31,873 nt of DNA from a virus, in the IMG/VR virus record IMGVR_UViG_3300047376_000632, positions 1-31,873 of that record, one strand, 5' to 3'. Shown here in pieces: positions 7,535 to 15,813 of the stretch. Under the pieces are notes generated by a model. The model was not told where the DNA came from, did not search any database, and worked only from the letters and a program-made list of their open reading frames with translations. Position 1 is the stretch's first letter. Each line of letters opens with the position of its first letter. A program made the translations under genes and the position numbers.

Positions 7535-8266
7535 ATGAAAGATTATCTACTCGACATCGTCAAGCACACACATTCGCTTGGCTTCATTAGTCTTGTTAAA
7601 GTAACAGGCACAGACAAAACCACAACATTTGAAGGACTTGCAGAAGACCGTAGTGTTATTCTACAAGCCACAACTAAGACACCAGTAGCAGACTTTATGG
7701 GTACTTTTGGTATGCCTAACTTGGACAAACTAGGTGTTATCCTGCGTATTCCAGAGTACGCAGAAAATGCTAACATTAGTATTAACAAGCAAGATCGCAA
7801 CGGTGAAAGTGTACCAGTTGGTATTGCATTTGAAAATGCTGGCAGCGACTTTAAGAACGATTATCGCTTTATGGCAAGTGAGATCATTAACGAAAAACTG
7901 AAAACAGTTAAGATGCGTGATGTAAACTGGGGTATTGAATTTCAGCCTACAGTAGCAAGCATCCAGCGTTTTAAGTTTATGATCAGTGCTAACAGTGAAG
8001 AGACTACGTTTATTGCTAAAACAGAAGATGGCAACCTTAAGTTTTACTTTGGTGACCATAGCACACATGCTGGTAACTTTGTGTTCCAACATGACGTTGC
8101 AGGTGAGGCGACACGCGGATGGGCATGGCCCGTTGAGCAGGTTAGCAAGATTTTAAGCCTAGGCGGTGACACTACATTCAAGATCAGTGACGATGGTGTT
8201 GCAGAGATTGTTGTAGACAGTGGACTTGCAGAGTATAGGTACTTACTACCAGCACAGAGCAAGTAG
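7535..8266 (+). CDS. 45: DNA polymerase sliding clamp, T4 gp45 type
   Basis: This 243-residue protein has the size and repeated two-domain strand pattern of a gp45-type clamp (T4: 228). The first half holds FMGTFGMPNLDKLGVILRIP, then NISINKQDRNGESVPVGIAF; the second repeats with VASIQRFKFMISA and ends in AEYRYLLPAQSK. Three copies would form the ring that tethers gp43 and, in T4, also activates late transcription. It has its own perfect sigma70 promoter, suggesting strong early expression. Its stop overlaps the GTG of the sulfotransferase by one base. The assignment rests on family pattern and on gp43 nearby. Confidence 0.85.
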   Translation: MKDYLLDIVKHTHSLGFISLVKVTGTDKTTTFEGLAEDRSVILQATTKTPVADFMGTFGMPNLDKLGVILRIPEYAENANISINKQDRNGESVPVGIAFENAGSDFKNDYRFMASEIINEKLKTVKMRDVNWGIEFQPTVASIQRFKFMISANSEETTFIAKTEDGNLKFYFGDHSTHAGNFVFQHDVAGEATRGWAWPVEQVSKILSLGGDTTFKISDDGVAEIVVDSGLAEYRYLLPAQSK

Positions 8267-8922
8267 TGAGTAACTTTTTCCGTCCAAGCTCTTATGCAGT
8301 AATGGTAAGTCCAGATCTAAAACATGCTTGGATTAACATTCCAAAAAATGCAAGTAGTTTTTGTCATACAGTTTTTACGAACAATGGATGGACAATGTGT
8401 CATGAAGATGATCTAGTAGATGGTATTCTCTTGGCACATACTATTAAAAAAATAGTTGTGCTGAGAGATCCTGTAGAAAGATGGATCAGTGGATTTTCAC
8501 AGTGTATGACTGACAGTCCACACAAAGATTTATTAGAATTGCTTGACAATAATGCATTTTGGCACACTGTAAGGATTAATCCTGTGTTTGACGATCACAC
8601 AGAATATCAGCATAGATTTATTGGTGCTGCACAAAATGTAAAATACATTAACATGCAGTCTAGAAACACACACGATGAAATCTCAGATCCCAATAGATTT
8701 TACAGAGACTTAACTGCGTTTGTTAGAAGTACTGGCGGCACAAGTGACTTTCAATATTGGGAAGAGCCCACAAACCCTGCAGAAAACGATCCGAAAAAAA
8801 TTGCAATTTATAATAAACTTCGTGCTATAATAAAAGAAAAAGATCATCGTAATTGCATATTACGAGAAGCATTTACTAAAGACTATGAATTATATAATAC
8901 ATTACAAAAGTTTGAGACATGA
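8266..8922 (+). CDS. PAPS-type sulfotransferase
   Basis: Residues 23-32 (INIPKNASSF) match the 5'-phosphosulfate-binding loop of carbohydrate sulfotransferases. Residues 64-77 (VVLRDPVERWISGF) match the 3'-phosphate-binding strand and helix. At 218 residues it is short but complete for the family. It should transfer sulfate from PAPS to a hydroxyl or amine; the acceptor cannot be read from sequence. It starts with GTG one base into the clamp stop codon and ends ATGA-coupled to the DpdA-like gene, so all three are made together. This coupling raises the idea of a sulfated DNA or surface sugar, but that is inference. Serine codons are more mixed than in gp43. Confidence 0.85.
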   Translation: MSNFFRPSSYAVMVSPDLKHAWINIPKNASSFCHTVFTNNGWTMCHEDDLVDGILLAHTIKKIVVLRDPVERWISGFSQCMTDSPHKDLLELLDNNAFWHTVRINPVFDDHTEYQHRFIGAAQNVKYINMQSRNTHDEISDPNRFYRDLTAFVRSTGGTSDFQYWEEPTNPAENDPKKIAIYNKLRAIIKEKDHRNCILREAFTKDYELYNTLQKFET

Positions 8923-10394
8923 TATTACCAACTAACCTAACAGAAGAACAACGAGACTATGCAGTGTTCCTGCCAGCACTTAGCACATTCTATGTTAATG
9001 TAACTGGCAAAACACAGCACAGTGCAGGATCTAACAATCCAAGTGTATTACCTGAACGTATTCCAGAGGCTCTGGGTACTGATGGTTCTAAATTGGATTA
9101 CCTTAAACCTGATGCACTATGGACTTACAAGTGGAGTCTGCACAGTGCTGGACACAGTAGTCTGGATATTGACAAAGATTTGCCACGTGAAATGATGTAT
9201 CGTGAACGTGATCGCAATACTAGTTTTATGTTAGGCGACAGTGGTGGATTCCAAATTGGTAAAGGTAAATGGGCAGGTGATTGGAAAGCAAACAGTGGTT
9301 GCCCTGCAGCACAGAAGAAACGTGACGGTGTACTAAAGTGGATGGACAAGTACATGGATTATGGTATGATCCTGGATGTGCCTGCTTGGTTAAGTCGTAG
9401 TCCAGAAGGTGCCGCTGCCGCACAAATTAGTTCATATCAGGAAGCAGCAGACGCTACTGCATTTAATAATGAATACTTTATTAAACATCGCAGCGGCGAC
9501 TGTAAGTTTTTAAATGTATTTCAGGGCGAGAATCATGCACAAGCAGATTTGTGGTATGAACAAATGAAACATTTTGGTGATCCTAAAAAATATCCAGATG
9601 CGCATTTCAATGGCTATGCAATGGGTGGACAAAACGCATGTGATGTACACTTAATCCTAAAACGTATTGTAACACTGATGCATGATGGCTTACTCGAAAA
9701 AGGCAAACATGATTGGATGCATGTCTTGGGTACAGGTAAACTTGAATGGGCAGGTGTGCTAACTGCAATGCAGCGTGGGGTGCGTAAACTTTACAATGAG
9801 AACTTTACTATTAGTTTTGACTGTGCTAGTCCTTTTCTTGCTGTAAGCAATGGAGCGCAGTATACACACTATAAGCATCCGCACAATGACAAATGGGGAT
9901 ACATCATGGAAAGTGCTCCAGACGACAAAGCATTTAGCAATGATACAACGCCCTGGGATGACTATTGTGCAAAACTATATGATAATTGGATGCCAAGTCC
10001 TATGTCACAGAACTTGAGACTAAAAGACATTTGTGTGTATGCTCCAGGTGATCTTAATAAGATAGGGTTAGAAGGCAAAACTAGTTGGGATACATTCAGT
10101 TATTGTTTGTTAATGAACCATAGCATATATCTACACATTCGCAGTGTACAGGAAACTAATAGACACTATGATGAAGGCAGTTATCCTTATCAACTAGTTG
10201 ACAATAACTTTGATGAAACCGCAGTCAAGGATGTAATTGCTCGCATATTTGAATTGGATGATTTTGACAAACAAATGAAACTTATTGATGATCATAGTCG
10301 TTTATGGATGCGTGTAGTTGGAAGTCGTGGGGCCATTGGCAAAAAAACAATAAATGCCAGTACACAATTTGCCAGTCTTTTTGAGGAAGTTTAA
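8919..10394 (+). CDS. dpdA: DpdA-like 7-deazaguanine DNA transglycosylase (TGT family)
   Basis: This 491-residue protein carries the tRNA-guanine transglycosylase active-site series: DSGGFQ (D107), ILDVP (D153), FQGEN (201-205), GYAMGGQ (232-238), HVLGTG (268-273) and FDCASP, whose D301 fits the catalytic nucleophile. The CxCxxC...H zinc site of bacterial TGT is not seen. Phage and island DpdA proteins of this family exchange guanine in DNA for preQ0 or preQ1, protecting it from restriction. With FolE, QueD and QueE in the same window, the DNA-modifying role is much more likely than tRNA queuine exchange. It is coupled by ATGA to the sulfotransferase and is near the clamp. Confidence 0.85.
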   Translation: MILPTNLTEEQRDYAVFLPALSTFYVNVTGKTQHSAGSNNPSVLPERIPEALGTDGSKLDYLKPDALWTYKWSLHSAGHSSLDIDKDLPREMMYRERDRNTSFMLGDSGGFQIGKGKWAGDWKANSGCPAAQKKRDGVLKWMDKYMDYGMILDVPAWLSRSPEGAAAAQISSYQEAADATAFNNEYFIKHRSGDCKFLNVFQGENHAQADLWYEQMKHFGDPKKYPDAHFNGYAMGGQNACDVHLILKRIVTLMHDGLLEKGKHDWMHVLGTGKLEWAGVLTAMQRGVRKLYNENFTISFDCASPFLAVSNGAQYTHYKHPHNDKWGYIMESAPDDKAFSNDTTPWDDYCAKLYDNWMPSPMSQNLRLKDICVYAPGDLNKIGLEGKTSWDTFSYCLLMNHSIYLHIRSVQETNRHYDEGSYPYQLVDNNFDETAVKDVIARIFELDDFDKQMKLIDDHSRLWMRVVGSRGAIGKKTINASTQFASLFEEV

Positions 10395-10395
10395 C

Positions 10396-10423
10396 TTGAC
10401 AAAACACTAGAATAGTGTATTAT
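10396..10423 (+). promoter_or_regulatory. Sigma70-type promoter
   Basis: TTGACA (10396-10401), a 16-base spacer and TATTAT (10418-10423), directly after the dpdA stop codon. It should start a transcript for 10459 and the following genes. Confidence 0.7.
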
Positions 10424-10458
10424 AGTAATTATTGTCAACAACAAATGAGGGTAGTGTA

Positions 10459-11220
10459 ATGGCTACACTAGAACAAAAAGAAAACTTAATCGAGGCTTTT
10501 AAAGGCCCACATTTCTATCGTGTCCGTCTTTGGGGGTATGGTGCAGAAACTAGTTACATGAACATTAGCAAAGAAGCATATGACTTCTGGAAAGCACATG
10601 GCGAAGAACATGGCGATAGTGATGTTGTGAATTATATTATCAATGCTGAAGATGTTGAGGCAGATGATATTGCTCAGCAAGAAGATTATGATGAATTAGA
10701 TCCTGCAACTATTCCTCGTGAAGCATTGTTTATGCATGACGAAGATGGCATTGGCAGTACTTACTACGAGCCAATTGATCAGTTCGAAGCAACATATAGT
10801 ATTGCACAGGATGCTGCATATCTTACTATAGAAAAAGTCAGCAGTGAAGATTTTAATGCAGATGTCTTGGAAGATACTATCGAACATGAAGACCTAAATG
10901 AATTTCTATCTCGTGTTGGAGAAGAAAGCGATTGGGAACATGATGGGTATGTTGAAGGTCACGAATTTGGCAATAAGTATCCAGAAAAAGGACAACACAT
11001 TTGTCAATTTCAAAGCCAGGAGAAAGGAACTTTCTTTGAGGCTATAATAGAAACTGCTTTACCTTTTAATCAAAATCTGTTAAAATTTGCTACAGAGGAA
11101 GCACCTGACGGCGAGGATCTCGTATACGGCGTAGAGTATGATGGTGTTGACCTGGACAATTATGGTGGCGATACCAACGGCAAAGGCTACTATGCACACT
11201 TTTGGAAACAGGAACATTAA
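10459..11220 (+). CDS. Acidic hypothetical phage protein
   Basis: This 253-residue protein is strongly acidic, with clusters such as EDVEADDIAQQEDYDELD and EHEDLNEFLSRVGEESDW. I recognise no catalytic motif. It opens with MATLEQKENLIEAF and a strand-rich segment (FYRVRLWGYGAE), and ends with an aromatic tail (YGGDTNGKGYYAHFWKQEH). I chose ATG 10459 because GAGGG lies 7 bases upstream and a sigma70 promoter precedes it; an upstream in-frame TTG has no such support. Its acidity and early-type promoter would suit a protein that binds a host factor or mimics DNA; this is speculation. Confidence 0.7.
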   Translation: MATLEQKENLIEAFKGPHFYRVRLWGYGAETSYMNISKEAYDFWKAHGEEHGDSDVVNYIINAEDVEADDIAQQEDYDELDPATIPREALFMHDEDGIGSTYYEPIDQFEATYSIAQDAAYLTIEKVSSEDFNADVLEDTIEHEDLNEFLSRVGEESDWEHDGYVEGHEFGNKYPEKGQHICQFQSQEKGTFFEAIIETALPFNQNLLKFATEEAPDGEDLVYGVEYDGVDLDNYGGDTNGKGYYAHFWKQEH

Positions 11221-11222
11221 AA

Positions 11223-11669
11223 ATGGCAGGTATGGATAACATGATGTTGGATGCAATGCGCGAAGATGCAATGCGTCAACAACTACACAAAAGCAAGCGC
11301 ATGATCTGGGTTACATTTCAGAAAGAGGGTATACACAAGTATCCTGCTGCACTGGATGATCCCAAACTAGCAACAGGCGATTGGGATGATGTATCGTTCC
11401 TGGGATATCCGCACAGACATATGTTTCACTTCCGTGTAAGCATCGAAGTATTCCATGATGATCGTGAGATTGAATTTATTCAGTTCAGTCGTTGGTTACA
11501 ACGGTTGTTCAGTGAAAACGTTATGACACTAGACTACAAATCATGTGAAATGATTGCAGACGAAATGTTTTTAGAGATTCGTAAGCGTTATGGATCAAAC
11601 AGAGAAGTTCACATTGAAGTGAGCGAAGATGGTGAGAACGGTTGTGTTGTCACCTTTCCAAAAGCCTAA
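11223..11669 (+). CDS. QueD/PTPS-like small protein (possible T-fold)
   Basis: This 148-residue protein begins two bases after the upstream stop. It shows HRHMFHFRVSIEVFH, then REIEFIQFSRWLQRLF, then SCEMIADEMFLEIRKRYG, then VHIEVSEDGENG. The order (H-x-H strand, a short DF-like turn into a helix, an ENLA-like helix, a strand ending in E-x-x-x-x-G) resembles 6-pyruvoyltetrahydropterin synthase and QueD. Key residues are only partly kept: there is no LHGH and no catalytic C-x-x-LHG. It may be a degenerate or repurposed tunnelling-fold protein. Small proteins of this pattern occur in T4-like marine phages as hypotheticals. Functional assignment is weak. Confidence 0.6.
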   Translation: MAGMDNMMLDAMREDAMRQQLHKSKRMIWVTFQKEGIHKYPAALDDPKLATGDWDDVSFLGYPHRHMFHFRVSIEVFHDDREIEFIQFSRWLQRLFSENVMTLDYKSCEMIADEMFLEIRKRYGSNREVHIEVSEDGENGCVVTFPKA

Positions 11670-11681
11670 GGGAGAACTATC

Positions 11682-11942
11682 GTGGCTGGAAAACCAATGA
11701 GTAATGAAATTGTTAAAGTATTTAATGACCTAGATGACTACTTGCGTTTCTGCAAGGAATTTGGCTGGGCATATGATGAAGCAGACTTATATCGTGCAGA
11801 TGCACCTGGTTATGCAGAATACACTCGCTTTAAAGCAGGTACTCGTATTCCTAAAAACTGGATGCGTGATGCAAAGTTTCGCTTGAGTCAGTACAATGAT
11901 AACCGCGGTGGAGGCAAGTTCCAAAGCGGTCGGAGAAATTAA
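11682..11942 (+). CDS. Small conserved phage protein
   Basis: Starts with GTG 11682, supported by GGGAGA at 11670-11675; an in-frame ATG at 11697 is an alternative. The 86-residue product reads VFNDLDDYLRFCKEFGW, then EADLYRADAPGYAEYTRFKAG, then a basic Gly-rich tail (NRGGGKFQSGRRN). Short proteins of this pattern are common hypotheticals in T4-like marine phages. There is no recognisable domain. It stops two bases before the glycosyltransferase start, so it belongs to the same transcript. Confidence 0.65.
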   Translation: MAGKPMSNEIVKVFNDLDDYLRFCKEFGWAYDEADLYRADAPGYAEYTRFKAGTRIPKNWMRDAKFRLSQYNDNRGGGKFQSGRRN

Positions 11943-11944
11943 CG

Positions 11945-13120
11945 ATGCGTAAACTTTTTTATATGGGACTTGAGCCCTATGAAGGACGTTACACACTTCA
12001 GTTGCAAGACTGGAGTGAACGTGCTTTCGCAAAACGTGGTATAGATTATGTTGTTGTGCCAGGTACAACTATTGACAATACTAAAAGTATTAGTGTAGGA
12101 CAAGTGCTTGATGCACATGGACGCAGTTATTTTGGTATGAGCCAACTTATGAATCTTGTGCAGATGATGCGCAATGGCGAATGTACAGGTGAGGATGCAG
12201 TGTTCTTCGAAGACATGTTTCAACCTGGCATCGAAAGTTTGCCTTATATTATGTGTCAGATTCCAGAGGAACAACGCCCTACAATATACTTGCGTTGTTT
12301 AGCACAAGCAGTAGATCCAGATGACTTTGTGCATGTATGGGGTATGAGCAAGTGGATGAGTTTGTATGAACAGATGTGCAACGAGATTCCAAACGTACAT
12401 ATACTAGCAACCAATGAAGAAATGGTTGCACACATGCGTATTGCAAACTGGAGTGCTCCTATCTATAACATTAGCGGTCTTAGTTTTGGCAAAGCAGAAG
12501 TACAAGAGCGTGTCGGTAATAGCATTAAGCCTTGGTCAGAGCGAAAAGATCGTGTAGTTTTTGCTGCACGGTTTGATCAAGAGAAGCAACCAGACTTCTT
12601 TATGGACATTATTGAAATGGTAAAGCAAGTACAACCTAATGTTGAATTTGCAGTACTAAGTGGTGGTCCATTGCGCAGTAACAATCCACGCTATTTAGAA
12701 CGTGCAGAAGAAATGAAACGTGTTGGTGATCTAGTTGTATATGAGGACTTGCAGAAAAATGATTACTACAATATTGTAAATGACAGTAAGGTATTATTTA
12801 ACTGTGCATTGCAAGACTGGGTAAGCAATACTGTAAGTGAAGCAGATGCACTTGGATGTAACGTAGTATATCCTGCGTATCGTAGTTTTCCAGAAACGTT
12901 TGCAAATGATTACACAAGGTTATATGTGCCCTGGAGTAAAGAAAATGCAATTAAAAAGATACTCAAAGGATTACGCGAGCCAAATGCAAACATGGGCAAG
13001 ATAAGCGACTGGACTGATGGCACAATTGATCGTATGCTTGATATTATGCAGGGCAATGGCGAACAGTGGTTGCGAAGCGGCAATAGATATCGTGACCATG
13101 TAGCAGAAAGCAAGTACTAA
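11945..13120 (+). CDS. GT-B fold glycosyltransferase
   Basis: This 391-residue protein has an N-terminal Rossmann-like half (MRKLFYMGLEPYEGRYTLQL; FFEDMFQPGIESLPYIM) and a C-terminal donor-binding half. The latter starts at about residue 204 with VVFAARFDQEKQPDFFMDII and holds NTVSEADALGCNVVYP near 295-310, where the E of SEADALGC fits the nucleotide-sugar ribose-binding acid of GT4-type enzymes. It should transfer a sugar from a nucleotide-sugar. Acceptors could be modified DNA bases, as with T4 glucosyltransferases, or a cell-surface glycan. The TAATG overlap with the epimerase, and the dehydrogenase after it, suggest the donor is made by its own operon. Confidence 0.8.
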   Translation: MRKLFYMGLEPYEGRYTLQLQDWSERAFAKRGIDYVVVPGTTIDNTKSISVGQVLDAHGRSYFGMSQLMNLVQMMRNGECTGEDAVFFEDMFQPGIESLPYIMCQIPEEQRPTIYLRCLAQAVDPDDFVHVWGMSKWMSLYEQMCNEIPNVHILATNEEMVAHMRIANWSAPIYNISGLSFGKAEVQERVGNSIKPWSERKDRVVFAARFDQEKQPDFFMDIIEMVKQVQPNVEFAVLSGGPLRSNNPRYLERAEEMKRVGDLVVYEDLQKNDYYNIVNDSKVLFNCALQDWVSNTVSEADALGCNVVYPAYRSFPETFANDYTRLYVPWSKENAIKKILKGLREPNANMGKISDWTDGTIDRMLDIMQGNGEQWLRSGNRYRDHVAESKY

Positions 13121-14055
13121 TGAGAGTATTAGTAACAGGTTCAAGTGGGTATATTGGCAGTCAAGTATGCAAACTGCTTACACAGCAAGGACATCAGGTT
13201 ATTGCAAACGATCGTAGAAGCGTGAGACACAACTACTACCATCAATCTGAAATCAACGCCTACGCTAACATTCCAGTAGGAGTGTTAGCAAGCATGGATG
13301 CCGTTGTTCATGCTGCCGCAACAAGCCTAGTAGGTCCAAGTGTAATGAATCCATCTGAGTACTATCAGAATAATGTGGGTGGTACACTGGACTTGTTGGG
13401 CAACTGTGTTGAAGCAGGCGTGCGTACATTTGTATTTGCAAGCAGTGCAGGAGTGTATGGTGAACCCAGTGAAGATGTATGCCATGAAAACATGAATGCA
13501 CAGCCTTGTTCACCTTATGGTTGGAGTAAGAAGATGATTGAAATTGTATTGCAGGACTACTATACTGCATACAATTTAAACAGTGTTAGTTTACGTTTCT
13601 TTAATGTCGCTGGTGCAGACTCAGATTGTGAGATGGGGCAAGAACCAAATGCTACACACATCATTGCTAAAGCAATTGAACTTACCATGGCTGGCAAGGA
13701 CTTTACACTTTTTGGTAAAGAGTTCGACACGCCAGATGGTACCTGTGTGCGTGATTATGTGCATGTCGAGGACGTTGCACATGGTATACTAAATAGTATT
13801 GAACTGCTACAAACAACTAGTGGTGCTCATACATTCAACTTAGGTGGCGAAAGAGGCTACAGTAATCTAGAAATTGTGGAAAGTATTAATCGCGTAACAC
13901 CACTTACAGTAAATTTAAAATATGGAGATCCTCGTGCAGGTGACCCAAGTACGCTAATATCAGACACAGATGCTGCAAATACAATCCTAAAGTGGAAGCC
14001 AAAACACAACTTAGACAGTATTATTAGTACTGCATACAAATGGTATAATAAATGA
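13120..14055 (+). CDS. galE: NAD-dependent UDP-sugar 4-epimerase, GalE-like
   Basis: This 311-residue short-chain dehydrogenase-type protein has the N-terminal NAD loop VLVTGSSGYIGSQV (GxxGxxG), FASSAGVYG with the active-site serine region, and the YxxxK catalytic pair at Y133 and K137 (SPYGWSKK). The stretch TPDGTCVRDYVHVEDVA is characteristic of UDP-glucose/galactose epimerases. It should interconvert UDP-glucose and UDP-galactose, or the corresponding uronic or amino sugars. It is coupled on both sides (TAATG and ATGA). Genes of this kind in phages usually serve DNA or surface glycosylation. The exact substrate is not settled. Confidence 0.88.
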   Translation: MRVLVTGSSGYIGSQVCKLLTQQGHQVIANDRRSVRHNYYHQSEINAYANIPVGVLASMDAVVHAAATSLVGPSVMNPSEYYQNNVGGTLDLLGNCVEAGVRTFVFASSAGVYGEPSEDVCHENMNAQPCSPYGWSKKMIEIVLQDYYTAYNLNSVSLRFFNVAGADSDCEMGQEPNATHIIAKAIELTMAGKDFTLFGKEFDTPDGTCVRDYVHVEDVAHGILNSIELLQTTSGAHTFNLGGERGYSNLEIVESINRVTPLTVNLKYGDPRAGDPSTLISDTDAANTILKWKPKHNLDSIISTAYKWYNK

Positions 14056-15299
14056 ACATAGCATTTATAGGATGCGGCAAACTGGGCATGCCCTGTGCAG
14101 AAGAAATAGTAAAAGCAGGACATAGTGTATCAGGATATGATCCTGCTAGTATCAAAAGAGACGGAACATTTTATAATCCCCATGGACTAGTTGATCTAAA
14201 GCACAGTATTGCAGAAGCAGTAAAGTTTGCAAAGATTGTTTTTGTTGCTGTTCCTACTCCACACGATTCTAGTTATGATGGTCGTGCTCCTACTGCACAT
14301 TTAGAACCAAAAGATTTTAACTATGACATTGTAAAAGATGTATTGCGCGAGTGCGATAGTGTGATGAATCCTGCACAAATGATTGTGCTTATTAGCACAG
14401 TATTACCTGGCACAGTTCGCAGAGAACTAGAACCACTGGTAACCAATACAAGGTTTGTATACAATCCCTATCTTATTGCCATGGGCAGTGTTGCCTGGGA
14501 CTTTAGAAATCCTGAAATGGTAATGATAGGCACTGAAGATGGTGACCAGTCAGGCGATGCACAAGAACTAATCGCCCTATACAAAACTGTTGTTGAAAAT
14601 GATCCTAGGTATGTCGTTGGTACCTGGGATGAGTGCGAATGTATCAAAGTGTTTTATAACACGTTTATTAGTACAAAGATTACACTAGCAAACATGATAC
14701 AAGATGTCGCAGTCAAGCAGGGCAATATCAATGTTGATGTGGTTACCCAAGCACTGGCAGAGTCAAGCAAACGGATCATGAGCCCGCAGTACATGACTGC
14801 TGGGATGGGTGATGGCGGTGCTTGCCATCCTAGAGACAATATTGCCCTGCGTTTCATGGCACAGGAACTTGATTTAGGTTATGACATTTTTGATGCTATT
14901 ATGAACGCTCGCGAAATACAAGCACACAACTTAGCAAAATTTTTAGTAGCACAAGCAAAGGAACACAATCTACCTGTGCTTATCCACGGCGTAGCATACA
15001 AGCCGGATGTGCCTTACAAAGATGGCAGTTATAGTTTGCTAGTTGCACACTACTGTGAACAGTTGGGTTACTATCCTATTATGGTAGATCCTCACACAAG
15101 TCCACAACGTGGACCATTTACTGCAGTTGCATTACTAGCACATAGCGCAGAGACAACATACAAATATACAAGACAAAACTACGAAGATGAGTTATACTGT
15201 TATCTGACTGAAGGCAGCGTAGTTGTTGATCCTTGGAGGAAATTTAAAGATGAACGATATAAAGTCATCCATTACGGAAACACACGATCGTTGGCATAG
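14052..15299 (+). CDS. ugd: UDP-sugar 6-dehydrogenase (UDP-glucose/GDP-mannose dehydrogenase family)
   Basis: This 415-residue protein shows the N-terminal NAD site MNIAFIGCGKLGMP, FVAVPTPHD, the linking helix YNTFISTKITLANMIQDVA, and the catalytic loop GMGDGGACHPRDN with Cys258 as the expected nucleophile. The C-terminal domain has GVAYKPDVPYKDGSY, close to the family GxAYKPNxxDxR-S signature with changes. It should oxidise a UDP-hexose at C6 to the uronate with two NAD. With the epimerase it would give UDP-glucuronate or UDP-galacturonate. Full family length, no visible damage. It overlaps the next gene by 50 bases. Confidence 0.88.
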   Translation: MNIAFIGCGKLGMPCAEEIVKAGHSVSGYDPASIKRDGTFYNPHGLVDLKHSIAEAVKFAKIVFVAVPTPHDSSYDGRAPTAHLEPKDFNYDIVKDVLRECDSVMNPAQMIVLISTVLPGTVRRELEPLVTNTRFVYNPYLIAMGSVAWDFRNPEMVMIGTEDGDQSGDAQELIALYKTVVENDPRYVVGTWDECECIKVFYNTFISTKITLANMIQDVAVKQGNINVDVVTQALAESSKRIMSPQYMTAGMGDGGACHPRDNIALRFMAQELDLGYDIFDAIMNAREIQAHNLAKFLVAQAKEHNLPVLIHGVAYKPDVPYKDGSYSLLVAHYCEQLGYYPIMVDPHTSPQRGPFTAVALLAHSAETTYKYTRQNYEDELYCYLTEGSVVVDPWRKFKDERYKVIHYGNTRSLA

Positions 15300-15813
15300 A
15301 GGCCACATTGATCCTTTTTGGAGTAAAGTAAGTTATACAAAACTTGACTATACTCACGAAGCGTTTAACAATCCGCTGGATGTACAAAAGTGGAAGCGTC
15401 AAGGATATGTACATCCTGTAAGTCACTACACTGGATTCTTGTGTGACATGAGAAAGACACAACCTGCGTGGAATGCTAGTATTGTTGAATGGTTTGAAGA
15501 TACCTACAATGTTAAAGATGTTGGCACCAGTTACTATCGCATGGGCACAGGTGTTATTCTCCCCACACACAAAGACACTTACAAAAAATACAGAGAATTG
15601 TTTAACGTTCGTTTGATGGACTGCGTTCGTGTTGTTGTATTCTTAGAAGATTGGCGTAGTGGGCACATCAGCGAAGTAGATGGTGTTCCCGTTACAGATT
15701 GGCGTGCAGGAGACTACATCTTTTGGCAAAGCGATACTCCGCACCTAGCAGCCAATATTGGTACAGATAAACGTTACACACTACAACTTACAGGAAGCGT
15801 CAATGCGTCTTAG
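15250..15813 (+). CDS. Fe(II)-dependent oxygenase, aspartyl-hydroxylase-like cupin
   Basis: I start it at ATG 15250, which has GGAGGA upstream, inside the end of the dehydrogenase gene. The 187-residue protein has the facial triad in order: H107-x-D109 (LPTHKDTY) and H165 (SDTPHLAANIG), with R175 in KRYTLQL fit to bind 2-oxoglutarate. The spacing suits the aspartyl/asparaginyl hydroxylase-type cupins. It probably hydroxylates a small molecule or sugar precursor made by the surrounding genes; the substrate is unknown. It overlaps the following aminotransferase start by 11 bases, so it belongs to the sugar module. Confidence 0.75.
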   Translation: MNDIKSSITETHDRWHRGHIDPFWSKVSYTKLDYTHEAFNNPLDVQKWKRQGYVHPVSHYTGFLCDMRKTQPAWNASIVEWFEDTYNVKDVGTSYYRMGTGVILPTHKDTYKKYRELFNVRLMDCVRVVVFLEDWRSGHISEVDGVPVTDWRAGDYIFWQSDTPHLAANIGTDKRYTLQLTGSVNAS

